Shown here: one piece after another, positions 47,401 to 57,952 of the stretch | Position numbering within the stretch: position 1 is the first letter of the stretch | Layout of the letters: every line of letters starts with the position of its first letter | From: Anaerovibrio sp. JC8 | GTDB taxonomy: Bacteria > Bacillota > Negativicutes > Selenomonadales > Selenomonadaceae | Assembly (NCBI RefSeq): GCF_002100115.1 | Contig: NZ_ANBM01000001.1 | Location: 301,936-365,935, forward strand | Length of the DNA: 64,000 bases | Direction: 5' to 3' | Translations under genes and position numbers: made by a program | The notes under the pieces: model-generated | What the model saw: the letters and a program-made list of their open reading frames with translations, nothing else | Databases searched by the model: none | Told to the model about the DNA's origin: nothing

Positions 47401-48567
47401 TCAATCGTTCTTAAACAGCTTCTTCATTTTATTAAAGAAGCTATCCTGCTCAGGATTTACTTTTTTGCCGCTGATTTCGCCAAACTCCTTCAGGAGCTCC
47501 TTCTGCTTATCAGACAGCTTCTGTGGGGTAAGTACCTTAATGCGGACGTGCTGATCACCAAAGGCACCGGAACGTCTCAGGATAGGAATACCCTTGCCAC
47601 GGAGACGCATGATGGTGCCGGACTGGGTGCCAGCTGCCACCTTCATCTCCACCTTGCCATGGATGGTAGGAACCTCAATGGTGTCACCCAGGGCAGCCTG
47701 TACAAAGGAAATCGGTACTTCACACATTACGTCGGCGCCCTCTCTGGTAAAGAGCTCATGGCGCTTAATGTAGATATATACATACAGATCGCCGTTGGCA
47801 CCGCCACGCTTGCCGGCCTGGCCGCCGCCAGCCACTCTGATGCGCTGACCCTCGTCGATACCAGCCGGGATATTAACCTTAATCTTGCGCTGTACCTTCT
47901 TCTGGCCCTTGCCACCGCATTCCTTACAAGGAGTCTTGACGATTTTACCAGTTCCGCTGCAGCGGTTACAGGTTGAAGTGCTCATCATACGGCCCAGTGG
48001 AGTATTGCGGACAGTCTGCACCTGTCCGGTACCATGACACTGAGGACATTCCTCAGGAGAGGTCCCCTCTGCTGCACCGGTTCCATGACACTTCTCGCAG
48101 TTCTCGGTACGTGGAATGCTCAGCTCCACTTCCTTACCAAAGGCTGCTTCCTCAAAGGTAATCTCCAAATCGTAGCGAAGGTCAGCACCCTGCTCAGGGC
48201 CCGGACGCCGTGAACGGCCGCCAAAGCCGCCGAAGCCGCCGCCACCACCAAAAAAGGTTTCGAAAATATCGCCGAAATCACCGCCGCCAAAGCCGCCGAA
48301 ACCGCCACCAAAGCCACCGGCGCCACCACCAGGGCCCTCAAAGGCTGCATGGCCAAACTGGTCATACTGTGCCTTCTTCTGTGGGTCCTTAAGGACGTCG
48401 TAAGCCTCGTTGATTTCCTTCATCTTGGCTTCGGCCTCTTCCTTGTTGTCACGGTTACGGTCAGGATGATATTTTATAGCCATCTTGCGATATGCTTTTT
48501 TTATTTCCGCCTCTGAAGCACCCTTCTGGAGCCCCAGGACTTCATAATAATCCCGCTTTTCGCTCAT
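47401..48567 (-). CDS. dnaJ: Chaperone DnaJ
   Basis: 388 aa from the ATG at 48567 (GGTGG upstream). J domain with HPD (YHPDRN), long Gly/Phe-rich stretch (~75-120), four CxxCxGxG zinc repeats from about residue 150 ([32 protein letters not shown]), then C-terminal substrate domains. Type I (full) DnaJ. Follows dnaK by 118 bases with a hairpin between. Confidence 0.97.
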   Translation of the reverse strand: MSEKRDYYEVLGLQKGASEAEIKKAYRKMAIKYHPDRNRDNKEEAEAKMKEINEAYDVLKDPQKKAQYDQFGHAAFEGPGGGAGGFGGGFGGFGGGDFGDIFETFFGGGGGFGGFGGRSRRPGPEQGADLRYDLEITFEEAAFGKEVELSIPRTENCEKCHGTGAAEGTSPEECPQCHGTGQVQTVRNTPLGRMMSTSTCNRCSGTGKIVKTPCKECGGKGQKKVQRKIKVNIPAGIDEGQRIRVAGGGQAGKRGGANGDLYVYIYIKRHELFTREGADVMCEVPISFVQAALGDTIEVPTIHGKVEMKVAAGTQSGTIMRLRGKGIPILRRSGAFGDQHVRIKVLTPQKLSDKQKELLKEFGEISGKKVNPEQDSFFNKMKKLFKND

Positions 48568-48590
48568 ATAATCCACCTTATCTTATCAAG

Positions 48591-48623
48591 TATGGGCTGC
48601 CACCCGTAAGGCAGCAGCCCATA
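48591..48623 (-). terminator. Intercistronic hairpin between dnaK and dnaJ
   Basis: TATGGGCTGCTGCC and GGCAGCCCATA arms. There is no strong U-run, so it more likely tunes transcript stability or partial read-through than ends transcription. Confidence 0.5.
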
Positions 48624-48685
48624 TATACTACAATACTTTTATGCTTTATGCAATAGCTGCATATCTGCCTCAATAAAGTTAGGGA

Positions 48686-50536
48686 TTACTTGTCTTCCTT
48701 AACCTCGGTGAAGTCTGCATCCACTACATTATCATCCTTTGGAGCCTGCTGAGCGCCTGCACCAGCCTGGCCACCCTGGGCCTGCTGAGCCTGCTGTGCA
48801 GCCTGATATGCTGCTGCGCTGATTTCATACAGTGGCTGCTGGAGCTCCTCGGTAGCCTTCTTGATAGCCTCGTTGTCGGTACCCTTCAGAGCTTCCTTAA
48901 CCTTCTCTACGCCAGCCTTAACCTTTTCGATCTGAGCAGCGTCAGCCTTGTCACCCATTTCCTTAACAACCTTCTCAGCCTGGTAAACCATGGAGTCAGC
49001 ATTGTTGCGGATTTCTATGTTCTCCTTCTGCTTCTTGTCCTCTGCTGCATGAGCCTCAGCTTCCTTAACCATGCGGTCAATATCTTCCTTGCTCATGCCG
49101 CTGTCGGACTGGATGGTGATGTTCTGGGACTTGCCAGTGCCAAGATCCTTGGCAGATACGTGTACGATACCATTGGAGTCAATATCGAACTTAACCTCGA
49201 TCTGAGGAATTCCGCGAGGTGCTGGTGGGATATCGGTGAGGTTGAAGCGGCCCAAGGTCTTGTTGCCTGCTGCCATCTCACGCTCACCCTGGAGTACATG
49301 AATCTCAACAGCTGGCTGGTTATCAGCAGCAGTGGAGAATACCTGGCTCTTGGAAGTAGGAATAGTAGTGTTGCGCTCAATAATCTTGGTGCAAACGCCG
49401 CCCAGGGTTTCGATACCCAAGGAAAGTGGAGTTACGTCCAGAAGAACTACGCCCTTCTCGTCATAATCGCCGGAGAGAACGCCGCCCTGGATAGCAGCAC
49501 CAACAGATACGCACTCATCAGGGTTAATGCCACGATGTGGCTCCTTGCCCAAATACTTTCTGATAGCTTCCTGAACTGCTGGAATACGGGAAGAACCACC
49601 AACCAACAGAATCTTGTCAATATCGTTGCCGGAGAGGCCTGCATCTTCCATAGCCTTGCGGGTAGGAACCATGGTGCGCTCAACCAGATCAGCAGTCAGC
49701 TCATCAAACTTGGCACGGGTCAGGGTCAGATCCAGATGCTTAGGACCGGATGCATCAGCAGTGATGAATGGCAGGTTGATGTTGGTGGACATCATGCTGG
49801 ACAGCTCAATCTTGGCCTTCTCAGCAGCCTCGATTACACGCTGTGCACTCATCTTGTCAGCGGACAGGTCGATACCATTTTCCTTCTTGAACTCCTCAAC
49901 GATCCACTTCATAACAGCCTGGTCGAAGTCGTCGCCGCCCAGATGGGTATCACCATTGGTTGCACGAACCTCAAACATACCGCCATCAATATCCAGGATA
50001 GATACATCGAAGGTACCACCACCAAGGTCGAATACCAGAACAGTGTGGGCATCTTCCTTGTCAATACCATAAGCCAGTGCAGCAGCAGTAGGCTCGTTGA
50101 TAATACGGAGAACCTCCAGACCGGCAATCTGGCCGGCATCCTTGGTAGCCTGACGCTGGCTGTCATTGAAGTATGCTGGTACAGTGATTACAGCCTGGGA
50201 AACGGTCTCACCGAGATAAGCCTCAGCATCAGCCTTCAGCTTCTGGAGAACCATTGCAGAAATCTCTGGTGGAGTATAGCTCTTATCATCGATGGAAACA
50301 GTGTAGTTCTTCTCACCCATGTGACGCTTGATGGAAGCGATAGTACGGTCAGGGTTGGATACAGCCTGACGCTTTGCCAGCTGACCTACCAGACGCTCAC
50401 CGGTCTTGGTAAAACCAACAACGGATGGGGTGATACGGCTACCCTCAGGGTTGGTGATAACTGTAGGCTCGCCGCCTTCCATAACAGATACAACAGAGTT
50501 AGTTGTTCCTAAGTCAATACCAATAATCTTAGACAT
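48686..50536 (-). CDS. dnaK: Chaperone DnaK (Hsp70)
   Basis: 616 aa from the ATG at 50536 with AAGGAGG upstream. [12 protein letters not shown] (phosphate 1), [22 protein letters not shown] in the ATPase domain; substrate domain after [14 protein letters not shown]; Gln/Ala/Gly-rich flexible tail ending [11 protein letters not shown]. Third gene of the heat-shock operon. Confidence 0.98.
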   Translation of the reverse strand: MSKIIGIDLGTTNSVVSVMEGGEPTVITNPEGSRITPSVVGFTKTGERLVGQLAKRQAVSNPDRTIASIKRHMGEKNYTVSIDDKSYTPPEISAMVLQKLKADAEAYLGETVSQAVITVPAYFNDSQRQATKDAGQIAGLEVLRIINEPTAAALAYGIDKEDAHTVLVFDLGGGTFDVSILDIDGGMFEVRATNGDTHLGGDDFDQAVMKWIVEEFKKENGIDLSADKMSAQRVIEAAEKAKIELSSMMSTNINLPFITADASGPKHLDLTLTRAKFDELTADLVERTMVPTRKAMEDAGLSGNDIDKILLVGGSSRIPAVQEAIRKYLGKEPHRGINPDECVSVGAAIQGGVLSGDYDEKGVVLLDVTPLSLGIETLGGVCTKIIERNTTIPTSKSQVFSTAADNQPAVEIHVLQGEREMAAGNKTLGRFNLTDIPPAPRGIPQIEVKFDIDSNGIVHVSAKDLGTGKSQNITIQSDSGMSKEDIDRMVKEAEAHAAEDKKQKENIEIRNNADSMVYQAEKVVKEMGDKADAAQIEKVKAGVEKVKEALKGTDNEAIKKATEELQQPLYEISAAAYQAAQQAQQAQGGQAGAGAQQAPKDDNVVDADFTEVKEDK

Positions 50537-50584
50537 TTTATATTTCCTCCTTAAAAGTAACAAACTAATTTATTTATCCTAACC

Positions 50585-51175
50585 TCAGTTAGATACAACC
50601 TGAACCATGGATGGACGGATTACCTTGCCCTTTACCATATAGCCCTTCTGGAGCTCGTTGGCAATGGTATCATCCTCCAGCTCAGGATTTTCAACACGCA
50701 TTACTGCCTGATGATAATTTGGGTCAAACTTGGCATCCTTGGTTTCAATAACCTCCAGGCCCCTGTTCTTCAATACTTCCATGAACTGGTTGAATATCAT
50801 ATCCACACCCTGCTGGAAGCTGGTGGCATCAGTTGCCTCAGCGGCCAGAGCACGTTCAAAGTTGTCAACCATTGGCAGCAGCTCAGAAATAAAGTTCTGT
50901 ACCACCAGCGCTGACAGCTCCTCCTTCTCCTGACGGGTACGGCGGCGGAAATTTTCAAAATCAGCCTGCAGGCGCTTGTATTTCTCCTCGCCCTCAGCCA
51001 GCTTTTCTCTAAGCTCCTCTGCCTCGTCTTTTTCTTCTGGAATGTCTTCTACTTCTGCTTCAGGATTTTCAATTTCATTTTCGGATTCTGCATTGTCATG
51101 TTCATCAATCTCCCTCTGCATTTCCTCCAACTTTTCTTCATCCTTTTTCTTAAGCTTGTCTTTATCGAAAGGCAT
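50585..51175 (-). CDS. grpE: Nucleotide exchange factor GrpE
   Basis: 196 aa. Long acidic N-terminal coiled coil (~1-70), then LQADFENFRRRTRQEKEE and the C-terminal beta domain with GYMVKGKVIRPSMVQV. Releases ADP from DnaK. Between hrcA and dnaK. Confidence 0.97.
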   Translation of the reverse strand: MPFDKDKLKKKDEEKLEEMQREIDEHDNAESENEIENPEAEVEDIPEEKDEAEELREKLAEGEEKYKRLQADFENFRRRTRQEKEELSALVVQNFISELLPMVDNFERALAAEATDATSFQQGVDMIFNQFMEVLKNRGLEVIETKDAKFDPNYHQAVMRVENPELEDDTIANELQKGYMVKGKVIRPSMVQVVSN

Positions 51176-51201
51176 TCTGTTTATTCACCTCTTTGTTATT
51201 T

Positions 51202-52227
51202 CTACCAATTCAGCCGTTTTACGACCTCATTGAGATTTGTATTCATATAATTAAGCAGTGACATGGTCCTGCCATATTCCATTCTGGTCGGTCCAAGAAC
51301 CGCCAGGGAACCCAGCAGCTCACCATCCAGATGATAGGTGGCAGTAATGATACTGCAATCCTTGATGCCACTGTACTCGTTTTCCTGTCCAATGGATACT
51401 GTAAGTCCATCCCCCAGATGGGAACGGATAATATCCTTCATGAGCTGGTCTTCCTCCAGCATCAGCAGGATTTCCTTTACCTTGTCCACATCGTGGAACT
51501 CCGGCTGAGTCATAAGCTCGGTGGTGCCACCCAGATACAGCCGCTCCTTGCGGTCTGAATCCAGTGCCTTGCCAATAAGCTCCAGGGCTGAATTGTACAG
51601 TCCCTTGTCACCGATGGCTGACTCTATCTGCTTCAGGCTCTTGGTATGGATATTCTCCAGGGTATGCCCGGCCAGATGGCCGTTGGCAACCTGAGCCATC
51701 CGCTGGAAATCCTCAAAGGAAGCACCATCCGGCATTTCCATAATGCGGTTTTCCACAAAGCCTGCATCCGTCATGAGCACCGCAATGACCCGATGGTCAT
51801 CCAGAGGCAGGAACTGCATGCACTTAAAGGCCGCCTTGGAAATCTGTGGTGCCAGCACCAGTGACACATTCTTGGTCATCTTGGAAATCAGCTTGGCTGT
51901 TTCCTGAAACACCTGATCAATGCGCTGTACCTTGGTCTTGTACCACTTATCAATAATGGCCTTCTCAGCGTCGGTCATAGGCTTAACCGGCAGCAGGGAA
52001 TCTACATAAAGACGATACCCCTTGGAAGAAGGGATCCGTCCTGATGATGTATGGATATGCTCCAGATACCCCAGCATCTCCAGATCAGCCATTTCATTAC
52101 GTATAGTTGCCGGACTGACACCCAAATCATATTTGCGGGCTAAAGTCCTGGACCCAACAGGCTCGGCAGATGAGATATAATCTTGGATGACGGCCTGCAA
52201 TATATGCTGCTTTCTCTCGTCAATCAT
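51202..52227 (-). CDS. hrcA: Heat-inducible transcription repressor HrcA
   Basis: 341 aa. N-terminal winged helix with SPATIRNEMADLEMLGYL and HTSSGRIPS; C-terminal GAF-like and dimerisation regions. Binds the CIRCE operator located 19 bases upstream of its own start and so autoregulates the operon. Confidence 0.97.
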   Translation of the reverse strand: MIDERKQHILQAVIQDYISSAEPVGSRTLARKYDLGVSPATIRNEMADLEMLGYLEHIHTSSGRIPSSKGYRLYVDSLLPVKPMTDAEKAIIDKWYKTKVQRIDQVFQETAKLISKMTKNVSLVLAPQISKAAFKCMQFLPLDDHRVIAVLMTDAGFVENRIMEMPDGASFEDFQRMAQVANGHLAGHTLENIHTKSLKQIESAIGDKGLYNSALELIGKALDSDRKERLYLGGTTELMTQPEFHDVDKVKEILLMLEEDQLMKDIIRSHLGDGLTVSIGQENEYSGIKDCSIITATYHLDGELLGSLAVLGPTRMEYGRTMSLLNYMNTNLNEVVKRLNW

Positions 52228-52245
52228 ATTTCCACTCTCCTGTTG

Positions 52246-52272
52246 TTAGCACTCCATGTCACTGAGTGCTAA
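52246..52272 (-). promoter_or_regulatory. CIRCE operator
   Basis: TTAGCACTC-N9-GAGTGCTAA, a perfect match to the HrcA-binding consensus, between the promoter and the hrcA ribosome site. Confidence 0.97.
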
Positions 52273-52283
52273 CTTCTATACAA

Positions 52284-52311
52284 ACTATAACACATAAAAA
52301 TAAAAAGTCAA
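52284..52311 (-). promoter_or_regulatory. Promoter of the hrcA-grpE-dnaK-dnaJ operon
   Basis: TTGACT (52311-52306) and TATAGT (52289-52284) on the minus strand, 16 bases apart, immediately before CIRCE. Confidence 0.75.
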
Positions 52312-52356
52312 TAAGTCAAGACAAAATATTTGACTTTTTATTTTTTGGCTTATTTT

Positions 52357-53508
52357 TTATTCCAAGATGAACTCCCCAAACACCACATTTCCGTATTTCA
52401 TCCCCAAAGGGGTAAGAAATATAGCCGTTTCCGATTCCCCCAGCAGCGCCTTGGCAACCATTTTATCTATAACCTTGCCAAAAACTTCATTAATATCCTT
52501 ATTAAAGATCTCCCTAAATTTTCTTTTATTGATGCCACTGGTCATACGCAGACCCAGAAAGCAAAATTCCTCCATGTGGGCCCTTTCACTGACAGACTCC
52601 TCCATAATATGAAGGAATTTATCCTTCGATACAGCTTCAATATAATCCCCAATGGTCACAGGGTTTTCATAGCGATTCCCCTGCCAGTAAGAATGGGCAC
52701 CGGAGCCAAATCCCAGATAGGGAACATCCTGCCAATAAAGAGTATTGTGACGGCTATGATATTCCTCAAGGGCATAGTTGGAAATTTCATAGCGATTAAA
52801 GCCATGGGCTGGCAGATATTCCACCAGATAATCGTACATTTCCTCCACGGCTTCGTCAGCTGGCAACTCCAATTTATGCAGTTCCTGCTGCTTAGCTAGC
52901 ACTGTCCCTTCCTCCAGCTGGAGACCATAAATAGAAATATGCTGAACTCCTAATGCCACCGCCTTGTCCAAGGATTCCTTAAGGATATCTATACTCTGCC
53001 CCGGCAGGCCATACATAAGGTCAATACTGATATTATCAAAACCAGCCCTTTGGGCCATACTAACCTTTTCTATGGCCATTTCACCTGTGTGAACCCTGCC
53101 AATACGCTTAAGACAACCATTATCAAAGCTCTGAACGCCGATGCTTACGCGATTTACACCATTATCCTTCATTAAATGAAGTTTTTCTTCATCTATGGTA
53201 CAGGGATTGGCTTCCATGGTAAATTCTGCCACATTTTTCACCTGCATATTGGCATGAATACTTTTAAACAGCATTTCCATTTGAGATAAATTCAAATGAC
53301 TAGGGGTTCCGCCACCAATATAAATAGTATGGGGAGTCAATTTCCCCTTTTCAGCAATTCTTTCTGCCCCCAGCTCCATTTCGTGGTGCAGACTGTTAAG
53401 GTAATCATCTATGTACTTCTCCCGCCCCGCAAAGGATGGAAAATCACAATAAAAGCATTTCTGCTTACAAAAAGGGATATGAATATATACACCAAAATCA
53501 ATCTTCAT
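52357..53508 (-). CDS. hemW: Radical SAM heme chaperone HemW
   Basis: 383 aa; two adjacent ATGs at 53511 and 53508 are possible and the latter has the better GGTG spacing. HemN-like radical SAM motif HIPFCKQKCFYCDF (CxxxCxxC), GGGTPSHL, and a C-terminal HemN_C-like domain. The adjacent lepA-hemW-hrcA order supports HemW, which passes heme to respiratory proteins, over a true coproporphyrinogen oxidase. Heme is needed by SdhC in this organism. Confidence 0.92.
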   Translation of the reverse strand: MKIDFGVYIHIPFCKQKCFYCDFPSFAGREKYIDDYLNSLHHEMELGAERIAEKGKLTPHTIYIGGGTPSHLNLSQMEMLFKSIHANMQVKNVAEFTMEANPCTIDEEKLHLMKDNGVNRVSIGVQSFDNGCLKRIGRVHTGEMAIEKVSMAQRAGFDNISIDLMYGLPGQSIDILKESLDKAVALGVQHISIYGLQLEEGTVLAKQQELHKLELPADEAVEEMYDYLVEYLPAHGFNRYEISNYALEEYHSRHNTLYWQDVPYLGFGSGAHSYWQGNRYENPVTIGDYIEAVSKDKFLHIMEESVSERAHMEEFCFLGLRMTSGINKRKFREIFNKDINEVFGKVIDKMVAKALLGESETAIFLTPLGMKYGNVVFGEFILE

Positions 53509-53532
53509 CATCTGCACCAGCTTTATGTGTAT

Positions 53533-53578
53533 TTAAAAAATAGAGGTATGTGACTGTAACAATAAACACACACCTCTA
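53533..53578 (-). terminator. Terminator between lepA and hemW
   Basis: TAGAGGTGTGTG/CACATACCTCTA stem followed by TTTTTT on the minus strand, just before hemW. Confidence 0.8.
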
Positions 53579-53587
53579 TTAAATAAT

Positions 53588-53772
53588 TGTCGGAAGGGTG
53601 ATTGTCCTGAGACATTAGGCTGAGGAACGTTAAGAAACCGTTTTTTTCGTTCTTACACAGGGAGAAAACATCCATTGTTTGAGCGAAGCGAGTTTGGATT
53701 TTTCTCACTGCTAATTAAAAGAAAAAATAGTTTTAGTGACGAAGCCGAGCGAAGGACAACACCCTTCCGACA
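53588..53772. repeat. Intergenic element with terminal inverted repeats (185 bp)
   Basis: TGTCGGAAGGGTG(A)TTGTCCT at the left end matches, inverted, AGGACAACACCCTTCCGACA at the right end. Inside, a second hairpin surrounds GAGCGAAGCGAG (GAGAAAA...TTTTTCTC). No coding potential. It fills the gap between lepA and its terminator and resembles a MITE or large REP-type element. Confidence 0.7.
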
Positions 53773-53776
53773 TAAT

Positions 53777-55573
53777 TTAATCTATGTTGAGTATAGCCAT
53801 GAATGCTTCCTGTGGCACCTCTACCCGGCCCACAGCCTTCATGCGCTTTTTACCTTCCTTCTGCTTCTCCAGCAGCTTGCGCTTACGGGAAATATCACCG
53901 CCATAGCACTTGGCCAATACATCCTTGCGCAATGCACGGACATTTTCACGGGCAATAATCTTATTGCCGATAGCCGCCTGAATAGGAATCTCAAACATCT
54001 GCTGAGGAATAATGGTCTTCAGCTTGGCAGCCAGGGAACGGCCACGGGAGGCCGCATTATCCATATGAACAATGGTAGACAGGGCATCCACCGCCTCACC
54101 ATTCATGAGAATATCCAGCTTCACCAGCTTGGCTGCCTGATAATCCGCCAGCTCATAGTCCAGGGAAGCGTAGCCTCTGGTGGAGGACTTCAGCTTATCG
54201 AAATAGTCATAAATAATTTCACTGAGTGGAATGTGATAAATCACCATAACACGGTTCACATCCAGATAGTCCATGCTCTTGAACTCGCCCCGTTTGTTCT
54301 GGGAAATCTCCATAACGGCGCCTACGAAATCCTTTGGCACAATAACAGTGGCCTTAACAAATGGCTCCTCAATGTGGTCAATGGTGGTTGGGTCCGGCAA
54401 ATCAGACGGATTGTCCACCTTCACCATTTCCCCGTCAGTCTTATATACATGGTAAATAACGCTTGGAGCCGTGGTAATGAGCTTTAAGTTATATTCCCGC
54501 TCCAGACGCTCCTGAATAACATCCATGTGCAGCAGGCCCAGGAAACCGCAGCGATAGCCAAAGCCCAGGGCCACAGAGGTTTCCGGCTCAAATACCAGGG
54601 CCGCATCATTAAGCTGGAGCTTTTCCAAGGCATCCTTCAGGTTGTCATAATCGGCACTGTCCACCGGATAAAGGCCGCAATATACCATTGGGGTAACACC
54701 ACGGTAGCCCGGCAGTGGCTCAGCTACGCCACCCTCCGCCAGAGTTACGGTATCACCAACCCGCACATCCCGCACCTGCTTTAAGGAGCCGGCCAGATAG
54801 CCTACAGAGCCCGGGCCCATTTCCTGCAGCTCAGTGGTCTGCGGACGGAAGCAACCGATTTCAGTGGCATCAAATACCTTGCCGGTGGCCATCATCTTCA
54901 GCCCCATGCCCTTTTTCAGCACGCCATCCATGATACGGATATGGGCAATGGCACCCTTATAGGAGTCAAAATAGGAGTCGAAAATCAGGGCACTGAGAGG
55001 CTTGTCCATCTCCCCGGAAGGAGCCGGAATACGTTCCACAATGGCATCCAGAATATCCTCAATGCCTTCACCGGTCTTGGCAGAGGCCAAAATAGCCTCA
55101 GAGGCATCAAGGCCGATAACATCCTCGATTTCCTGCTTTACTCTGTCCGGGTCAGCACTTGGCAAATCTATCTTATTAATAACCGGAATAATCTCCAGAT
55201 CATGCTCCAGAGCCATATACACGTTGGCCAGAGTCTGAGCCTCCACGCCCTGGGCTGCATCCACAATCAGCAAGGCACCCTCGCAGGCAGCCAGGCTGCG
55301 GGATACCTCATAGGTAAAATCCACATGACCCGGGGTATCAATAAGATTCAGGCAATACATTTCCCCATCCTTGCCCTTGTAGTCGAGGCGCACGGTCTGA
55401 GCCTTAATGGTAATGCCCCGCTCCCGCTCCAAATCCATGTTGTCCAGCACCTGATTTTCCATTTCACGCTTGGACAGGGTACCGGTATATTCTATAAGAC
55501 GGTCGGCAATGGTAGACTTGCCGTGGTCAATATGGGCTATAATCGAAAAATTACGAATTCTCTTTGTATCCAT
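53777..55573 (-). CDS. lepA: Elongation factor 4 (LepA)
   Basis: 598 aa from the ATG at 55573 with GGAAG upstream; longer versions have no ribosome site. GTPase: [14 protein letters not shown] (G1), [11 protein letters not shown] (G2), DTPGHVDF (G3), NKIDLP (G4). LepA C-terminal domain present. Ribosome back-translocase/rescue GTPase. Confidence 0.97.
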   Translation of the reverse strand: MDTKRIRNFSIIAHIDHGKSTIADRLIEYTGTLSKREMENQVLDNMDLERERGITIKAQTVRLDYKGKDGEMYCLNLIDTPGHVDFTYEVSRSLAACEGALLIVDAAQGVEAQTLANVYMALEHDLEIIPVINKIDLPSADPDRVKQEIEDVIGLDASEAILASAKTGEGIEDILDAIVERIPAPSGEMDKPLSALIFDSYFDSYKGAIAHIRIMDGVLKKGMGLKMMATGKVFDATEIGCFRPQTTELQEMGPGSVGYLAGSLKQVRDVRVGDTVTLAEGGVAEPLPGYRGVTPMVYCGLYPVDSADYDNLKDALEKLQLNDAALVFEPETSVALGFGYRCGFLGLLHMDVIQERLEREYNLKLITTAPSVIYHVYKTDGEMVKVDNPSDLPDPTTIDHIEEPFVKATVIVPKDFVGAVMEISQNKRGEFKSMDYLDVNRVMVIYHIPLSEIIYDYFDKLKSSTRGYASLDYELADYQAAKLVKLDILMNGEAVDALSTIVHMDNAASRGRSLAAKLKTIIPQQMFEIPIQAAIGNKIIARENVRALRKDVLAKCYGGDISRKRKLLEKQKEGKKRMKAVGRVEVPQEAFMAILNID

Positions 55574-55610
55574 AATCTCTTCCTTCCAAATATACATAAT
55601 AAGACAAGAT

Positions 55611-55640
55611 ATTATACCATCCAACAGATACAATAGGCAA
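55611..55640 (-). promoter_or_regulatory. Promoter of lepA
   Basis: TTGCCT (55640-55635) and TATAAT (55616-55611) on the minus strand, 18 bases apart, divergent from the rpsT promoter. Confidence 0.6.
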
Positions 55641-55680
55641 GCAGGCAGACAAGTTCCCTAATAATATAAAAATAAAAATG

Positions 55681-55709
55681 TTGCATTTTTCATTTCTCCG
55701 TGCTAGAAT
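55681..55709 (+). promoter_or_regulatory. Promoter of rpsT
   Basis: TTGCAT (55681-55686) and TAGAAT (55704-55709), 17 bases apart, 35 bases before the rpsT start. Confidence 0.7.
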
Positions 55710-55743
55710 ACATAGGTACTGAAATTTCAAGGGGGTGAACTAA

Positions 55744-56007
55744 TTGCCAAACATCAAATCTTCTATTCTGAGTGTAAAGACTGACGCGAAGCGCCACGCT
55801 AAGAACCTGGCTGAGAAGTCTCGCGTAAGAACTGCTTCCCGCAAGGTTATGGACGCTGTTGAAGCTGGTAACGTTGAAGAAGCAAAGGCCCTCCTTGCAC
55901 TTGCATGCAAGACTATCGATCAGGCTGCTGCAAATCATGTATATCACAAGAATTGTGCAAGCCGTAAGAAGTCCCGTTTAGCTCGCAAGGTTAACGCAAT
56001 GGCATAA
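55744..56007 (+). CDS. rpsT: 30S ribosomal protein S20
   Basis: 87 aa, the only plus-strand gene in the window. TTG start, fixed by AAGGGGGTGA just upstream. Basic helical protein with PNIKSSILSVKTDAKRHAKN opening. It faces holA tail to tail and shares a bidirectional terminator. S20 with a weak TTG start is known from other bacteria and fits autogenous control, though no control is shown here. Confidence 0.95.
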   Translation: MPNIKSSILSVKTDAKRHAKNLAEKSRVRTASRKVMDAVEAGNVEEAKALLALACKTIDQAAANHVYHKNCASRKKSRLARKVNAMA

Positions 56008-56022
56008 TGATTCGCATGAAAT

Positions 56023-56065
56023 AAAAGGGGATTTGGAAAATCATGATTTTCCAAATCCCCTTTTT
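56023..56065. terminator. Bidirectional terminator between rpsT and holA
   Basis: Near-perfect stem GGGGATTTGGAAAATCA/TGATTTTCCAAATCCCC with T-runs on both strands. Confidence 0.92.
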
Positions 56066-56076
56066 GGTGTCTTATT

Positions 56077-57144
56077 TTATTTCTCATTGGCACAAAGACT
56101 GATGATTACAGCCTCCACCTCTGCCGAATCCAGCTGGCCGGTTTTCGCACCAAAATCCGCTTCTGCCAGACGCAGGAATGCATCCTTAAGAGTACCCTCG
56201 GAAAACCCCTGACATTCCCTGGTTATCTTTTTGATAATAAAGGGATGTGATACACCGATAGCCTGTCCCAGAGCCCTATCCCGCAGACCCTTTTGCAGCA
56301 TGGTTTTCGCCTGCCACATCTGACGGACAAAATGAACCAGCTGACCTATTATCAATACAATGTAAACACCCTGCTCCTGCTGCTTATTAAATAAGTACAG
56401 GGCTTTTTTTATGTCATGGTTGCTGATGGCATCATTCATGGCGAAGCCATAGATTTCCGGCATATCGGAAAATACCTGCACCAAAGTTTCCCGATTTATC
56501 TGCTTCTGCTCCGCCCCCATAAACAGGGACAGCTTTTCCATTTCCTTATCCAGAAAACCCAAAGGAACATTCTCCATCATACCCACTGCCCGCACAAAAT
56601 AGGCATGGGCTTCGCTGTCCATTGTTTTGTGCATTGCCTGAAGCTTTTCCTGCAGCCATTCATCAATGTTGTAGGATTTAATAGGCTCTGCTTCCATAAT
56701 ATGGGCATGCTTGGCAAATTCCTTGTAGATTTTTTTGCGGCCATCCGGCTTGCCCCGCAATTCAAAAATAACAATGCTGTACTCCGGCATATTGGCAAAG
56801 AGCTTAAACAGCCTGTCCTCCACAGACGAAGTCTTTTTGGCGGTCCCGGAGGCAGCATCCTCATCTGTGCCTTTGCTCTTGGCCTTAAACATCACTGCAT
56901 CACGAACGATAATCACGTTTTTAGGCGAGAAAAAGGGCACCGTCTCCACCAGGCCGATTAAATCGTTAATGGAAAGACTGCCGTCCACAATCTGAACATC
57001 CTCCACATTATGCCCCTGCGGGAACAGTGTCTTTAAAATGGCCTCCTCAGCCTTTTGTATATAATAGTTCTCTTCCCCAGCCAATAAATACAGCTGGCTC
57101 AGATCACCTTTTTTTAAGCGTGTCTTCAATTCCCCAAATTTCAT
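56077..57144 (-). CDS. holA: DNA polymerase III delta subunit
   Basis: 355 aa from the ATG at 57144 (AAGGTG six bases upstream). Clamp-loader subunit: LYLLAGEENYYIQKAEEAI near the N terminus, VIIVRDA, C-terminal helical collar. Downstream of a ComEC-type gene, as usual in Firmicutes (comEC-holA-rpsT neighbourhood). Confidence 0.92.
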   Translation of the reverse strand: MKFGELKTRLKKGDLSQLYLLAGEENYYIQKAEEAILKTLFPQGHNVEDVQIVDGSLSINDLIGLVETVPFFSPKNVIIVRDAVMFKAKSKGTDEDAASGTAKKTSSVEDRLFKLFANMPEYSIVIFELRGKPDGRKKIYKEFAKHAHIMEAEPIKSYNIDEWLQEKLQAMHKTMDSEAHAYFVRAVGMMENVPLGFLDKEMEKLSLFMGAEQKQINRETLVQVFSDMPEIYGFAMNDAISNHDIKKALYLFNKQQEQGVYIVLIIGQLVHFVRQMWQAKTMLQKGLRDRALGQAIGVSHPFIIKKITRECQGFSEGTLKDAFLRLAEADFGAKTGQLDSAEVEAVIISLCANEK

Positions 57145-57148
57145 ATTA

Positions 57149-57952
57149 TCACCTTTTATCATCATACACTATTTGGGTATTAACACGCAATTTTTCTCCA
57201 TCAGTGGCAAAGACAACAGCCCCCTGCTCATCGGTCCGCAGTATTTCACTGCCGGTGCACCTGTGCAGACGGCTTATTATCTCCTCCCTGGGGTGTCCAA
57301 AGCTATTGCCATAGCCCACACTTATAACGCTCCATTTCGGTTTTACAGCCCTTAAAAAAGCCTCGGAGCTGGAGGTATCACTGCCATGATGGCCAACCTT
57401 CAGCACCGTACTGGCAAGGGGTGTTCCCCGCTGTACCAATATGGCTTCGTGCTCCTTGGACAAATCCCCCGTAAACAGAAAGCTGTGCTGACCATAGGAA
57501 ACCCTAATGAGATTGGAAAATTCATTGCCTGTATTGCTGCCCGTTTTATTCTCTGCGGGGGCGTATAAAATCTGTATCCGCACTCCATCCAGGGTCATTT
57601 CAGTGCCTTCCTGCAGGACAGTCATGCTTTCCCTGCGGACGGCCGGACTTTCCCCAAAGGTTCTGCGATAATTCGCCACCCCTTCATGGCCAATAAGTAC
57701 GGTTCCCACCGGTATCTTCTGCAAAATACCCCCAACTCCACCCGCATGGTCCTCATGGGCATGGGTAAGCATAATAAAATCCAGCTTCCGCACACCATAA
57801 TGGAGCAAATAGGGCACATCCACTTTTGTTCCAATATCATAGGTCCCCTGGCTTGTTCCCCCGGTATCTATCATAAAGGCGTGACCATGGGGAGTAACTA
57901 CCAATGCAGAGTCCCCCTGCCCCACATCTCTTAGCATGACTACTTGATACAA
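57149..57952 (-). CDS. ComEC-type metallo-beta-lactamase-fold domain, membrane part missing
   Basis: Up to 267 aa with TTG start; an ATG at 57937 is an alternative. DVGQGDSALVV, DTGG, LTHAHEDHAGG and HHGSDTSS are the ComEC C-terminal MBL signatures. The competence and ComEC membrane domains (~400 aa) are absent: an in-frame stop lies 12 bases before the TTG. No signal peptide is present in this frame. The position before holA is where full comEC is expected, so this is probably a remnant left by deletion or insertion of the adjacent recombinase module; an independent MBL hydrolase is the alternative. Confidence 0.65.
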   Translation of the reverse strand: MYQVVMLRDVGQGDSALVVTPHGHAFMIDTGGTSQGTYDIGTKVDVPYLLHYGVRKLDFIMLTHAHEDHAGGVGGILQKIPVGTVLIGHEGVANYRRTFGESPAVRRESMTVLQEGTEMTLDGVRIQILYAPAENKTGSNTGNEFSNLIRVSYGQHSFLFTGDLSKEHEAILVQRGTPLASTVLKVGHHGSDTSSSEAFLRAVKPKWSVISVGYGNSFGHPREEIISRLHRCTGSEILRTDEQGAVVFATDGEKLRVNTQIVYDDKR

